NCBI RefSeq assembly: GCF_031882575.1
Contig: NZ_CP134772.1
Span: 2,499,001-2,563,000 of the forward strand
DNA length: 64,000 nt
Origin: Pseudomonas sp. VD-NE ins
GTDB taxonomy: Bacteria > Pseudomonadota > Gammaproteobacteria > Pseudomonadales > Pseudomonadaceae
Reading direction: 5' to 3'
The notes under the pieces were generated by a model. The model made no database searches. It was given only the letters and a program-made list of their open reading frames with translations, and was not told the origin of the DNA. This document shows, in pieces, positions 16,317 through 25,808 of the stretch; position 1 is the first letter of the stretch; every line of letters begins with the position of its first letter. A program made the translations under genes and the position numbers.

Positions 16317-19300
16317 CCCATCCTGCGATTCTTGATGCTGCCGCTGCCTCAAAAAAGCCGTTCGGCTCTCTCGACTTTTGCCCGTTGCGGCAAACTCATG
16401 TGCAGCTGTTGCCCTTGGCTTATGGCCTGGTGGAAAGACCTCATGACCCGAGTGCTGAGCTGACGCTGCCGCATGCCCTGACCGCGCGGCCAATGGGCAT
16501 ACGCCGGTTGCGCGATGGCTGGCTGTACATCATCGACAGCCTCGGCGGCGAATTGTACGAATACCGCGTGCTGGACGGGATCGTTACTGCGCTGCTGCAC
16601 CAAGGTAAAACCGTTACTGAGGATCAGCGCGCGGCCATCGAAGAGCGTCCGGCGTTGATCTTCTCCCGCAAGAGCACGCTGTACGTGACCTTTGCCGAAG
16701 TGCAACTGAGCGCTGCGAAATGCCGGCAAGTGCTGGACAGCGCGGAAGAGCGCGAGCACTTCATGCAAGCGGTCGATCTGGGGCCGGTCAATTGCCTGGT
16801 TGGCGGCGAGCATTTGTTGACCGTCGAGCAGGCCCGGCAATGGCTGGCGGAAGTGGCGGTGGGGGCTGAACCGGTTGCCGAAACCGATGCGACGCGGATG
16901 CCGGCGGTGCAGGTCAGCGACGCCCCCGAACACGAGCGCGAGCCTTATTTGTGGGAGCAGCCGCGACGCTTTCGCGAGGCGCACATCGGTGAATTTCTTG
17001 GTCGGGTGCGCGGGCCTTATCAGGACGACACGCTGTTTCTGCTGGTTAACGATGACTTGGGCGTGATGCGTGATCTGGCCGAGTATCAGGACACCGTCGT
17101 TGGCTGGGTCGAAGAGTGGAGCAACAGCGGCAACAACGAACGTGATTATCTGCTGGCCAGTTACATCGAGTCTTTGAGCCAGCTCGGCAGCGCAGATTTC
17201 GACAGTCTGGCCAAGGCCAGTGACGATCCGCAGGCCAAGGCTTTTTATGCCGAGCTGGAGCAACTGCCCGAACCGGATCGGGAGAATACGCGCAAGGCGT
17301 TGCTTGAGTATTTGAACAAGGGCGGCAAGGTTGAGCCCGCTTCTGCGGAGGCAACGCCAGAGCTTTCGCAACTTCGCGAAAAAGCCCTCGACGATTCGCT
17401 GGCGCTGAACCGGTTTGACGACGTCGCCCCGGATTTCACCGCGCATGGCCGCGTCACCGCCGAAGCGGATAGACGCTTCTATACACGCGAGTATTTTGCT
17501 GAAGTCGCCCCGGCCGATTTCGTCGACCGGCACCTTTCGACACTGGTCGACCTCGGCAAGAGTCAGGACCGGCGCATGCGCGACGTGCTCGACGGCCCGT
17601 TCCTCAGTGGCAAACGCGGGGTCAACGACCTGATCGACCGTCCGGCGATGGACGACGTCCTCAACCGTCACCGCGACAACCTCGGCCGCTGGAACCGCTT
17701 GCTCGAACGCATCACCGCCGACCGCACGCAGTTGCTGATCGCCGGACGCTTCCATCGTTCGGCCTGGTACTTCGACGCGCAAGTGGCGGCGCAAATCTGC
17801 CAGGCCCTCAGCACTGAATACGCCTGCCTCAAGGACCTGTGCCGCAGCGACGAAGCAAGCGAAAAAATGCTCAGCTATCTGGAGCAGCACCCGGAACTGA
17901 CCCGAACCCTGTTCTACACCTTGCCGCTGCGCCTGCAAGCGCAGCAGGCCGGGCAATATTCAACGCTGTTCAACGCCGGCATGGCCACGTTCAACAATCT
18001 GCCGGACTGGCTGGCCAAACTGAAAAAGATCGAACAACCGCAACTGCCGGCCCTCGACGAATTGCCCGAACACACCCGCATCGTCGCGGCCGCCGTGCAG
18101 GACACCTACAGCCCCGCACTGAATCTGGGGCTGAACCGCGTACTGGAAGGTTTCGACCTGTCGGGCGAGAAACTCCCCGATCTGGATGAACTGTTCCAGC
18201 GCTTGCCCAAAGCACTGCGCCTGCGCCTCTTCGACGCGGCAAAAACCAGCGGCGTGACCTTCACCGTCGCCAGCCCCGCGGAACAGGCCGCGTTGCAAGG
18301 CGCGATCAAGGAAGTACTGCGCGAACGCGAATACCTGAAAACCCTCAACCGCGAACGCAACCAGCTCACCCACAACAAAAACCGCCAAGGCCATAAAACG
18401 GCGAGAGCGGTGGAGTTGCAGGAAGAAATCGTGCGGGTGCGGGCGCAATTGACGCTCTTCGAAGGACGGTTGGCAGCGGCGTTGAGCCCGATCGAAGAAC
18501 TGCCGGATCGCTCGGCGCGGTTGTACGGCGCGACACCGGCTCGAGCAGGGGTGACGGTGGTGTTTCCGTCGGCGCAGCAGGGAGAGTTGAGGAGTTTGTT
18601 GGGGAATATTCGGTTGGGAGTGAGTGGGGTGTCGGCCGGGAGTTTGGTGAAGACGGAAGGGATGGGGTTGGTGGTGGTTTTGGTGCAGGTGGTGAATTTG
18701 GTGGGGGTATTCCGTGAAGTGCGCAGGCAAACCCGAAATGAGCGAGTGTGGAAGCCATTCGCCGAAGCGGTAGCCGCGACGGGGGCCGCTGGATTTACCG
18801 CTGCGCAGAGCCTTGCGGATACAGCATTGAAGGCGCGTAGTACGTCGCTTGTAGCAGGCTTGCAGCTCCATGCCTTGCAGAATGTACATGTGCAAATGGG
18901 CAAACTGCATATTGGATTAGGCTTCTTCAGTTATAGCTTTGGTTTGGTGTCTTCAGCTGTCAGCTTAAAAAAACAGCAACAAAATTGGCAGCAGGCGATT
19001 CGCAGTGGAAATCAATCGGCGCAGGATGCCGCCGCGCTAGCCACATCAGGTGCTGGCGGCATGGTAACGGTTAACGCTTACGGGCTGAGTCATACCGTTC
19101 ACGCCACTTTCACTGTATTGACTGCTCCAAACAAGGCTGCACGAACAACCGCTTGGGCCGCGGCCGGCACACGTCTTTCTAGCGTATTTTTCCGCTTTAA
19201 TCTGGCGGGGGCTTTATTCACCGTTTTGGAACTCAGTGGTACTTGGCTATACAACCGCTACAACCTCAGTGCTCACGATAAATGGCTGAAAATTACACCT

Positions 19301-19903
19301 TGGAGTCGGGATGCCGAGATGCGCGGTGATCACTCATTGGATGATTATCAGAGTTATCTGGCATTTTTGATCCATGCGCCTTACGCCCAACTTGGTCCAA
19401 ACTCCTATGATTCCTGGCTGAAAAACGTGCTGTTCAAAGCCAAGCCCAGCGATATCCATCTGGTGCTGCCAAGACTGACGTTGAGCGATCTCCTGCCTCC
19501 TCTTGGCGGCAAATCGAAATATCGGTTAGGCCTCGGCGCGCACCGTATTTCTATTCCCCTGCATAGTCGAGGAGCGCCGCGAGAGCGCAAGGATGTAATC
19601 AGCGATGAGGTCGTCAGTAGCGTGAGGATTGTTGAGTCTGCGACGAAGGGATTGGTGCTCTGCCTTCAGTACCCGTTGGACCCCAACTCTGAATTCACTC
19701 CAGCGAAAGAAACGCTGGAACTGGCAGTCTGTATTCAGAGCGTGAACGGCAAAGGCGAATGGGCGTCGCGCACCCGCGTAATCCATTTAGATCCTAGGGG
19801 GGATGGTCATTTTTCAGTGGTTGCGCCGGAGTTGGTAAAAGAGAAACCACCGGTATTGCTCGTTGAAACCCAGTTTCTGGAGCTAGCCGATCATGCCGAA
19901 TAA
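16313..19903 (+). CDS. T6SS effector, VasX / BTH_I2691-like pore-forming family
   Basis: 1196 residues, full length. The N-terminus (FCPLRQTHVQLLPLAYGLVE, then GIRRLRDGWLYIIDSLGGEL) is the VasX-type N-terminal domain used for delivery. A long, mainly helical middle includes a coiled-coil-like segment near residues 665-720 (LREREYLKTLNRERNQ). Hydrophobic helices near 780-800 (LVVVLVQVVNLVGVF) and about 885-985 form a colicin-like membrane region, followed by a beta-rich tail. The start overlaps the DUF4123 gene by 4 bp, and the stop overlaps the putative immunity gene by 11 bp. Residues about 595-798 are encoded by a block nearly identical to one in the second effector gene. Expected target: the membrane of competing cells. 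Confidence 0.85.
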   Translation: MTHPAILDAAAASKKPFGSLDFCPLRQTHVQLLPLAYGLVERPHDPSAELTLPHALTARPMGIRRLRDGWLYIIDSLGGELYEYRVLDGIVTALLHQGKTVTEDQRAAIEERPALIFSRKSTLYVTFAEVQLSAAKCRQVLDSAEEREHFMQAVDLGPVNCLVGGEHLLTVEQARQWLAEVAVGAEPVAETDATRMPAVQVSDAPEHEREPYLWEQPRRFREAHIGEFLGRVRGPYQDDTLFLLVNDDLGVMRDLAEYQDTVVGWVEEWSNSGNNERDYLLASYIESLSQLGSADFDSLAKASDDPQAKAFYAELEQLPEPDRENTRKALLEYLNKGGKVEPASAEATPELSQLREKALDDSLALNRFDDVAPDFTAHGRVTAEADRRFYTREYFAEVAPADFVDRHLSTLVDLGKSQDRRMRDVLDGPFLSGKRGVNDLIDRPAMDDVLNRHRDNLGRWNRLLERITADRTQLLIAGRFHRSAWYFDAQVAAQICQALSTEYACLKDLCRSDEASEKMLSYLEQHPELTRTLFYTLPLRLQAQQAGQYSTLFNAGMATFNNLPDWLAKLKKIEQPQLPALDELPEHTRIVAAAVQDTYSPALNLGLNRVLEGFDLSGEKLPDLDELFQRLPKALRLRLFDAAKTSGVTFTVASPAEQAALQGAIKEVLREREYLKTLNRERNQLTHNKNRQGHKTARAVELQEEIVRVRAQLTLFEGRLAAALSPIEELPDRSARLYGATPARAGVTVVFPSAQQGELRSLLGNIRLGVSGVSAGSLVKTEGMGLVVVLVQVVNLVGVFREVRRQTRNERVWKPFAEAVAATGAAGFTAAQSLADTALKARSTSLVAGLQLHALQNVHVQMGKLHIGLGFFSYSFGLVSSAVSLKKQQQNWQQAIRSGNQSAQDAAALATSGAGGMVTVNAYGLSHTVHATFTVLTAPNKAARTTAWAAAGTRLSSVFFRFNLAGALFTVLELSGTWLYNRYNLSAHDKWLKITPWSRDAEMRGDHSLDDYQSYLAFLIHAPYAQLGPNSYDSWLKNVLFKAKPSDIHLVLPRLTLSDLLPPLGGKSKYRLGLGAHRISIPLHSRGAPRERKDVISDEVVSSVRIVESATKGLVLCLQYPLDPNSEFTPAKETLELAVCIQSVNGKGEWASRTRVIHLDPRGDGHFSVVAPELVKEKPPVLLVETQFLELADHAE
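18095..18708 (+). repeat. 614-bp direct repeat, copy 1 (within full-length effector)
   Basis: This block and 21368-21981 are offset by exactly 3273 bp. Read base by base, I see one mismatch (T at 18569 against C at 21842, Ser753 to Pro). Homology continues upstream to about 17801/21074 at somewhat lower identity, and drops sharply after 18708, where the membrane-region coding diverges. Confidence 0.9.
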
Positions 19904-21023
19904 GCCATTAGTTAGCTCGCAGATTGATCAACCTCGAAAGGCCGGAGACACCGAGACATTTCAAACTGGAAAAGTTACTTATCTAGCGCCACTACCATTA
20001 CCATCACCAATGCCACCCCACGGTCCGCATATCGGCAGTCTGGATGATGTGTATATGGATTTTGGATTGGGATCACCCCAAGTCTTTTCATGGCAAGTAA
20101 TTTTGGGTGGCACATTCAGTGTTTCTTTTTCCGTGGCCTTTCTCTTTCCATTGATAGGCGGTTTTCTTGGGCTGATGTTTGGTGATGGTTGGGAAACCAG
20201 TTGGGTCTACGTAGAAGAGATCTTCGAGGAAACTAGCGTGCTCGCATTGCAAACTGGTTTTCTGATTCTCGTAATTTGCTTAGGAGTCTGGCACCACAAC
20301 CACAAAAAACGCGCCCATATCATCCCCACCCGCTTCAACCGCCAACGCCGCGAAGTCTGCTTCATGCCCGCAGGCGAAACCCAACCGGTCTTCGTCCCAT
20401 GGGAATCACTCTCCGCCTGGATCATCGAAGCCCAAGGCGCCACCCAATACGGCATCCACCGCCAATACGGCATGGGCATCGGTTTCTACCACCGCGAAAC
20501 CCTCACCAGCCTCGAATTCAGCTGCGCCGGGCTGCCTCTCGCCATCAGCCACTGGGAGGCCATCCGCGGGTACATGGAATACGAGGTCAATGACCTCAAA
20601 TCGATTCAAGACCTGCAAGACCTGCAAGACCTGCAAGGCCCCGACGACCCACCCCACGAAGGCCTGCACACCTTTCGCAACGCCCGCGCGCGCATGCACC
20701 AGCAGATCCGCGAAGGCACACGAACAAGGCTGTCGGGCTTTTTCTGGTACCTCTACCACGTCATGACGTTTTGGACGATTCCCAACCACCTCGTCGAATG
20801 GGAAGTGCGCCGTCTCGAAAGAATCGGCAAACAGGCACTGCCCGACGCCATGCGCGAATGGTCAGAACCGCTGCCGCAAGACCAATGGGCCAAACCCAGT
20901 GAAGAGCTGCTGCGGCTGAGTGAACAGGTGCGGCAAATGCAAAAGCGCCAGCCACATCGACCGATCACCGAGATCTTTGCTGAGGTACAGCGCACGCCTC
21001 CAACCGGCAAGCGTCATGCATGA
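19893..21023 (+). CDS. putative T6SS immunity protein (DUF6708-like membrane protein), copy 1
   Basis: 376 residues, starting inside the end of the effector gene (11-bp overlap), so translation is coupled. Two hydrophobic segments near residues 67-95 and 112-130 suggest a membrane anchor. They are followed by a conserved cytoplasmic part: WHHNHKKRAHIIPTRFNRQR, AWIIEAQGATQYGIHRQYG, and a DLQDLQDLQ repeat. The C-terminal helix ends RLSEQVRQMQKRQPHRPITE. The family resembles DUF6708, often found after VasX-type effectors. Immunity is inferred from position and membrane topology. The N-terminal 128 residues differ strongly from the second copy (23166-24275), while the rest is almost identical. 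Confidence 0.7.
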   Translation: MPNKPLVSSQIDQPRKAGDTETFQTGKVTYLAPLPLPSPMPPHGPHIGSLDDVYMDFGLGSPQVFSWQVILGGTFSVSFSVAFLFPLIGGFLGLMFGDGWETSWVYVEEIFEETSVLALQTGFLILVICLGVWHHNHKKRAHIIPTRFNRQRREVCFMPAGETQPVFVPWESLSAWIIEAQGATQYGIHRQYGMGIGFYHRETLTSLEFSCAGLPLAISHWEAIRGYMEYEVNDLKSIQDLQDLQDLQGPDDPPHEGLHTFRNARARMHQQIREGTRTRLSGFFWYLYHVMTFWTIPNHLVEWEVRRLERIGKQALPDAMREWSEPLPQDQWAKPSEELLRLSEQVRQMQKRQPHRPITEIFAEVQRTPPTGKRHA

Positions 21024-23176
21024 GCTGTTTTTCAAATGTCACTCAGCAAGTCTTCATGTGCAAACAGCACAGCCAGGCGCTCAGCACCGAATACGCCTGC
21101 CTCAAAGACCTGTGCCGCAGCGACGAAGCAAGCGAAAAAATGCTCGGCTATCTGGAGGAACACCCGGAACTGACCCGAACCCTGTTCTACACCTTGCCTC
21201 TGCGCCTGCAATTGGAGCAGAGCGGGCAATACTCAACGCTGTTCAACGCCGGCATGGCGATGTTCAACAATCTGCCGGACTGGCTGGCCAAACTGAAAAA
21301 GATCGAACAACCGCAACTGCCGGCCCTCGACGATCTGCCCACGCACACCCGTGCCATCGCCGAGGCGGTGCAGGACACCTACAGCCCCGCACTGAATCTG
21401 GGGCTGAACCGCGTACTGGAAGGTTTCGACCTGTCGGGCGAGAAACTCCCCGATCTGGATGAACTGTTCCAGCGCTTGCCCAAAGCACTGCGCCTGCGCC
21501 TCTTCGACGCGGCAAAAACCAGCGGCGTGACCTTCACCGTCGCCAGCCCCGCGGAACAGGCCGCGTTGCAAGGCGCGATCAAGGAAGTACTGCGCGAACG
21601 CGAATACCTGAAAACCCTCAACCGCGAACGCAACCAGCTCACCCACAACAAAAACCGCCAAGGCCATAAAACGGCGAGAGCGGTGGAGTTGCAGGAAGAA
21701 ATCGTGCGGGTGCGGGCGCAATTGACGCTCTTCGAAGGACGGTTGGCAGCGGCGTTGAGCCCGATCGAAGAACTGCCGGATCGCTCGGCGCGGTTGTACG
21801 GCGCGACACCGGCTCGAGCAGGGGTGACGGTGGTGTTTCCGCCGGCGCAGCAGGGAGAGTTGAGGAGTTTGTTGGGGAATATTCGGTTGGGAGTGAGTGG
21901 GGTGTCGGCCGGGAGTTTGGTGAAGACGGAAGGGATGGGGTTGGTGGTGGTTTTGGTGCAGGTGGTGAATTTGGTGGGGGTTTTTAAGGAAGCGCTCAGG
22001 CAGTCAAAGAACAAACGAACTATCGGCCCGATTTTGTCTGCGGTAGCTACGACTGGAGGTGCTGGATTCACTGCAGCGCAGAGTCTCGCTGATACGGCTT
22101 TGAAAGCTCGTAGTACTGCGCTTATTGCTGCGCTTCAACCCCATGCCATGCAGCATGTAAATGTGCAGATGGGTAAGTTGCATGTTGGGTTAGGCATGTT
22201 CACTTATGGTCTTGGTTTGTTGTCCTCAGCAATCAGTCTCAAAAAACAAATTGAAAGTTGGCAGCAGGCAATTCGCACTGGCAACTATTCGGAGCAAGGT
22301 GCAGCCGCGTTGGCGACACTAGGTGCTGGTGGAATGACGGCCGTTAATGCTTACGGTTTAAGCAACACCTTACACGCGGGTTATACCGTATTTTCCGCAC
22401 CAAATAGGGCAGCAAGAACAACTGCATGGGCCGCCGCCGGCACACGTCTTTCCACCGTTTTTTTTCGCTTCAATCTGGCCGGTGCTTTGTTCACAGTGCT
22501 GGAACTCAGTGGCACCTGGCTTTTCAACCGCTACAACTTTAGCGTCCACGACAAGTGGCTGAAAATCACGCCTTGGAGCCGGGACACAGGGATGCGCGGG
22601 GATCATTCACTGGAGGACTATCAAAGTTATCTGGCTTTTCTGATACATGCGCCTTATGCGCAACTTGGCCTAAATCCGCATGATTCTTGGTTGAAAAACC
22701 TGCTGTTCAAAGCCAAAGCCAGCGATATCCATCTGGTGCTGCCAAGACTGACGTTAAGTGATCTCCAGCCTCCCTTTGGAGGCAAATCGAAATATCGATT
22801 AGGCATCGGCGCGCACCGTATTTCCATTCCCTTGCATAGTCGAGGAGCACCACGAGAGCGAAAGGATGTGATCAGCGATGAGATTTTAAGCAGCCTGCGC
22901 CTCGTCAAGTCATCACCCGAGGGGTTGGTGCTCTGTCTTCAGTACCCGGTGGATCCAGATTCTGAGTTCATCCCTGCGAAAGAAACGCTGGAACTGGCAG
23001 TTTGTATTCAAAAACTGAACGACAAAGGCGAGTGGGCCGCGCGGACACGCGTCATACATCTAGATCCAAGGGATGAAGGGCATTTCGACGTAGTCACACC
23101 TCAAATCGTCAAGGAAAACCCGCCCATGTTGCTGGTTGAAGCCCAGTTTTTGGAGCAGTCCGACCATGCCGAATAA
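21020..23176 (+). CDS. N-terminally truncated second VasX-like effector (orphan toxin module)
   Basis: 718 residues. The first 18 (MSCFSNVTQQVFMCKQHS) are unrelated to the full effector. From QALSTEYACLKDLCRSDEAS on, it aligns with that effector from about residue 497 to its end. The delivery domain is therefore missing. The membrane region and tail are intact but diverged (for example LGMFTYGLGLLSSAISLKKQ against LGFFSYSFGLVSSAVSLKKQ). ATG 21020 overlaps the stop of the preceding immunity gene (ATGA). The layout matches orphan toxin/immunity cassettes known for Rhs and CDI loci, which can recombine into the full gene. Whether it is made or secreted is unknown. Confidence 0.8.
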   Translation: MSCFSNVTQQVFMCKQHSQALSTEYACLKDLCRSDEASEKMLGYLEEHPELTRTLFYTLPLRLQLEQSGQYSTLFNAGMAMFNNLPDWLAKLKKIEQPQLPALDDLPTHTRAIAEAVQDTYSPALNLGLNRVLEGFDLSGEKLPDLDELFQRLPKALRLRLFDAAKTSGVTFTVASPAEQAALQGAIKEVLREREYLKTLNRERNQLTHNKNRQGHKTARAVELQEEIVRVRAQLTLFEGRLAAALSPIEELPDRSARLYGATPARAGVTVVFPPAQQGELRSLLGNIRLGVSGVSAGSLVKTEGMGLVVVLVQVVNLVGVFKEALRQSKNKRTIGPILSAVATTGGAGFTAAQSLADTALKARSTALIAALQPHAMQHVNVQMGKLHVGLGMFTYGLGLLSSAISLKKQIESWQQAIRTGNYSEQGAAALATLGAGGMTAVNAYGLSNTLHAGYTVFSAPNRAARTTAWAAAGTRLSTVFFRFNLAGALFTVLELSGTWLFNRYNFSVHDKWLKITPWSRDTGMRGDHSLEDYQSYLAFLIHAPYAQLGLNPHDSWLKNLLFKAKASDIHLVLPRLTLSDLQPPFGGKSKYRLGIGAHRISIPLHSRGAPRERKDVISDEILSSLRLVKSSPEGLVLCLQYPVDPDSEFIPAKETLELAVCIQKLNDKGEWAARTRVIHLDPRDEGHFDVVTPQIVKENPPMLLVEAQFLEQSDHAE
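21368..21981 (+). repeat. 614-bp direct repeat, copy 2 (within truncated effector)
   Basis: Partner of 18095-18708; one visible mismatch. It provides a long substrate for homologous recombination that would swap the C-terminal toxin region and delete about 3.3 kb including the first immunity gene. Confidence 0.9.
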
Positions 23177-24275
23177 ATCCTGTCCGCCCGCATCCGCACT
23201 GCATTTTAAGCAATCTAAAAAAGCTGGAGATATCGAACCGTTTCCGAGCGGAAAAATTGCCTATCTCGCGCCCTTACCGTTTCCAACATCTTTGCCGCCC
23301 TACAGCCCATATATTGTTGAATTGAATGACGGTTTTATGGACTTCGGGTCGGGGGGACCCCAAGTTTTTATGTGGCAGATGACTTTAGGCGGTCCATTAA
23401 CAATGACCTTTATGTGGTCCGTCTTGCTGCCTATATTTAGTTTTTGTTTTGGTCTCGTGTTGGGGTACGACTGGCTGTATTCCTGGGAGTTTGCGGAGCA
23501 ATTATTTTTTCCGTCATCAAAACTAGGATTGCTGACCGCATTTGCCATGCTGTCCATAGGACTCGCTGTCTGGCATCACAACCACAAAAAACGCGCCTCA
23601 ATCATCCCAACCCGCTTCAACCGCCAACGCCGCGAAGTCTGCTTCATGCCCGCAGGCGAAACCCAACCGGTCTTCGTCCCATGGGAATCCCTCTCCGCCT
23701 GGATCATCGAAGCCCAAGGCGCGACCCAATACGGCATCCACCGCCAATACGGCATGGGCATCGGTTTCTACCAAGGCGAAACCCTCACCAGCCTAGAATT
23801 CCAATGCGCCGGCCTGCCGCTCGCGATCAGCCACTGGGAAGCGATACGCGGCTACATGGAATACGAAGTCAACGACCTCAAATCGATTCAGGACCTGCAA
23901 GACCTGCAAGGCCCCGACGACCCACCCCACCAAGGCCTGCACACTTTTCGCAATGCTCGCACGCGCATGCACCAGCAAATCCGCGAAGGCACACGAACAA
24001 GGCTGTCGGGCTTCTTCTGGTATCTCTATCACGTCATGACTTTGTGGACGATTCCCAACCACCTCGTCGAATGGGAAGTGCGCCGCCTCGAAAGAATCGG
24101 CAAGCAAGCATTGCCCGACATCATGCGCGAATGGTCGGAACCTCTGCCGCAAGACCAATGGGCTAAACCGAGCGAGGAGCTGCTGCGGCTGAGTGAGCAG
24201 GTGCGGCAAATGCAAAAACGCCAACCGCATCGGCCTATCACCGAGATTTTTGCGCAGGTGCAACGAGACAGGTAA
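23166..24275 (+). CDS. putative T6SS immunity protein (DUF6708-like membrane protein), copy 2
   Basis: 369 residues from ATG 23166, which overlaps the truncated effector by 11 bp exactly as in copy 1. The N-terminus (MPNKSCPPASALHFKQSKKA) and both hydrophobic segments (about residues 70-95 and 115-132) are diverged from copy 1. From WHHNHKKRASIIPTRF to the end the two are almost identical, differing by one DLQ unit (9 bp) and scattered residues. This pattern suggests that the membrane part gives specificity for the cognate effector. About 145 bp without features follow before the next gene. Confidence 0.7.
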   Translation: MPNKSCPPASALHFKQSKKAGDIEPFPSGKIAYLAPLPFPTSLPPYSPYIVELNDGFMDFGSGGPQVFMWQMTLGGPLTMTFMWSVLLPIFSFCFGLVLGYDWLYSWEFAEQLFFPSSKLGLLTAFAMLSIGLAVWHHNHKKRASIIPTRFNRQRREVCFMPAGETQPVFVPWESLSAWIIEAQGATQYGIHRQYGMGIGFYQGETLTSLEFQCAGLPLAISHWEAIRGYMEYEVNDLKSIQDLQDLQGPDDPPHQGLHTFRNARTRMHQQIREGTRTRLSGFFWYLYHVMTLWTIPNHLVEWEVRRLERIGKQALPDIMREWSEPLPQDQWAKPSEELLRLSEQVRQMQKRQPHRPITEIFAQVQRDR

Positions 24276-24420
24276 TCAGTGGGTTTGGCGCGCGCCGAGG
24301 CAGGAACTCACCGTCCGTCCGGGCATTTTTCACGTCGATTGAATTTTTCGCAGGCGCTGCCTCTCTGCTGCTGTAGAGGCGTGTGGAACAGCGCCCTGCC
24401 AATCGACCGAGAATTTTGCC

Positions 24421-25797
24421 ATGACTGTCCTGACACACCTGCAAGCTGCGCCTGCTCAACCGCATCTTATGAATGCCGCCGGGAACATCCGCCAGGTCTA
24501 TGAAGCGTTGTTGCGCGATGACAATCCCCAGGACCTTGCGCAGGCGTTTTTGCGGGAGCAACTGCAACATGCCGCGCCACTCACCGATTCCCTGCCCGAA
24601 GACCCCACGACCTGGCAGGCCTGGGTGGCCGAACATTGCGCCGATGTCGCCCGGCAATACGCCGACTATCTGCAACAACGCAAGGCCGGCGGGCCTCGGC
24701 AATTTTTCCGTGGCAAGGCGCAGGCGCTGTATTTCCTGCAAGCGGTGGCCCCCACCAAACTGGTTGACGGCGCTTGGCTCCATGGTCTGTTGCCGCGCTG
24801 GCAGGACCCGCGTTTCCAGGGTCTGCTGCGAACCTTTCTGGAAGAACTGGGCGAGGGCAATCCGGCGCAGAACCACGTGGTGATCTACCGCAAACTGCTC
24901 GCCGAGCACGACTTGCAGGACAGTGCTGCCATCGACGATGAACGTTACCTGCAAGGCGCGATACAACTGGCGCTTGGTGTCTGTGGCGCTGATTACTTGC
25001 CCGAGGTGATCGGCTACAACCTCGGCTACGAACAGCTGCCGTTGCATCTGTTGATCAGCAGTTACGAACTCAGTGAGCTAGGCATCGATCCGTACTATTT
25101 CACCCTGCACGTGACCATCGACAACGCCAGCACCGGGCATGCGCAAAAGGCCGTGCAGGCGGCGCTTGATCTGCTGCCGATTGAGGCCGATCGCGGCGAG
25201 TTTCTGCGCCGGGTCGCACTGGGCTATCGGCTCAACGACCTGGGGCAGGGCAGCCGCGCGATCATCGAAGGGTTCGACCTTGAGCGTGAGTTGCTGGCGA
25301 TGCTCGAGCGCAAATGTCCGTTCGCCCAGCACATGCACTCCGATTACTGCCGCTTCGAAGGGAAGACCGTCAATCAGTGGCTGGCCGCACCGGAGCAGTT
25401 GCCCGGTTTTCTTCAGGCACTGCAAGACAAAGGCTGGATCAAACGCCACGAAGACCCGCAGGCCAGTCGTTTTTGGCAACTGATCGCGGGCGACGGTGCG
25501 GCGATGTTTGGCGTGTTCAATGCCTATGAAAAGCAACTGGTACACGATTGGATCGCCGGTGACTGGACGCCATCGGATAAGGCGAAACCTGTTCGGCGGC
25601 ACACTCAGACCGCAGCGCCAGTCGAAGGGCTTGAACAGGATCCCGACGTGCAGGCGCTCAACGCCGCGCTGCAAGGTCAGGACGGCTTGGCACAAATGGC
25701 GATTCTGATCCCCTGGCTCGCCCCGGCGCGTCATGCACACCCGGCCGGACTGCTCGCGACCCGGCGTTTTATCGAACTCAAATCTCGTTTGCCTTAA
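24421..25797 (+). CDS. iron-containing redox enzyme family protein (haem-oxygenase-like fold)
   Basis: 458 residues. Candidate di-iron ligands occur in the expected order of the haem-oxygenase-like diiron oxidase family: QNHVVIYRKLLAEHDL near residues 145-160, and then YELSELGIDPYYFTLHVTID with NASTGHA (about 215-240). An N-terminal helical stretch and a C-terminal accessory part make it longer than minimal members. Such enzymes do N-oxygenation or C-C cleavage with O2; the substrate here is unknown. It starts a tight same-strand run with a methyltransferase (11-bp gap) and ligD (17-bp gap). Confidence 0.7.
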   Translation: MTVLTHLQAAPAQPHLMNAAGNIRQVYEALLRDDNPQDLAQAFLREQLQHAAPLTDSLPEDPTTWQAWVAEHCADVARQYADYLQQRKAGGPRQFFRGKAQALYFLQAVAPTKLVDGAWLHGLLPRWQDPRFQGLLRTFLEELGEGNPAQNHVVIYRKLLAEHDLQDSAAIDDERYLQGAIQLALGVCGADYLPEVIGYNLGYEQLPLHLLISSYELSELGIDPYYFTLHVTIDNASTGHAQKAVQAALDLLPIEADRGEFLRRVALGYRLNDLGQGSRAIIEGFDLERELLAMLERKCPFAQHMHSDYCRFEGKTVNQWLAAPEQLPGFLQALQDKGWIKRHEDPQASRFWQLIAGDGAAMFGVFNAYEKQLVHDWIAGDWTPSDKAKPVRRHTQTAAPVEGLEQDPDVQALNAALQGQDGLAQMAILIPWLAPARHAHPAGLLATRRFIELKSRLP

Positions 25798-25808
25798 GGA
25801 CCTTGCCG

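Noticed and set aside
16349..17956. 535-codon open frame on the minus strand
   Set aside because: Antisense of the T6SS effector N-terminal half; only codon-bias shadow.
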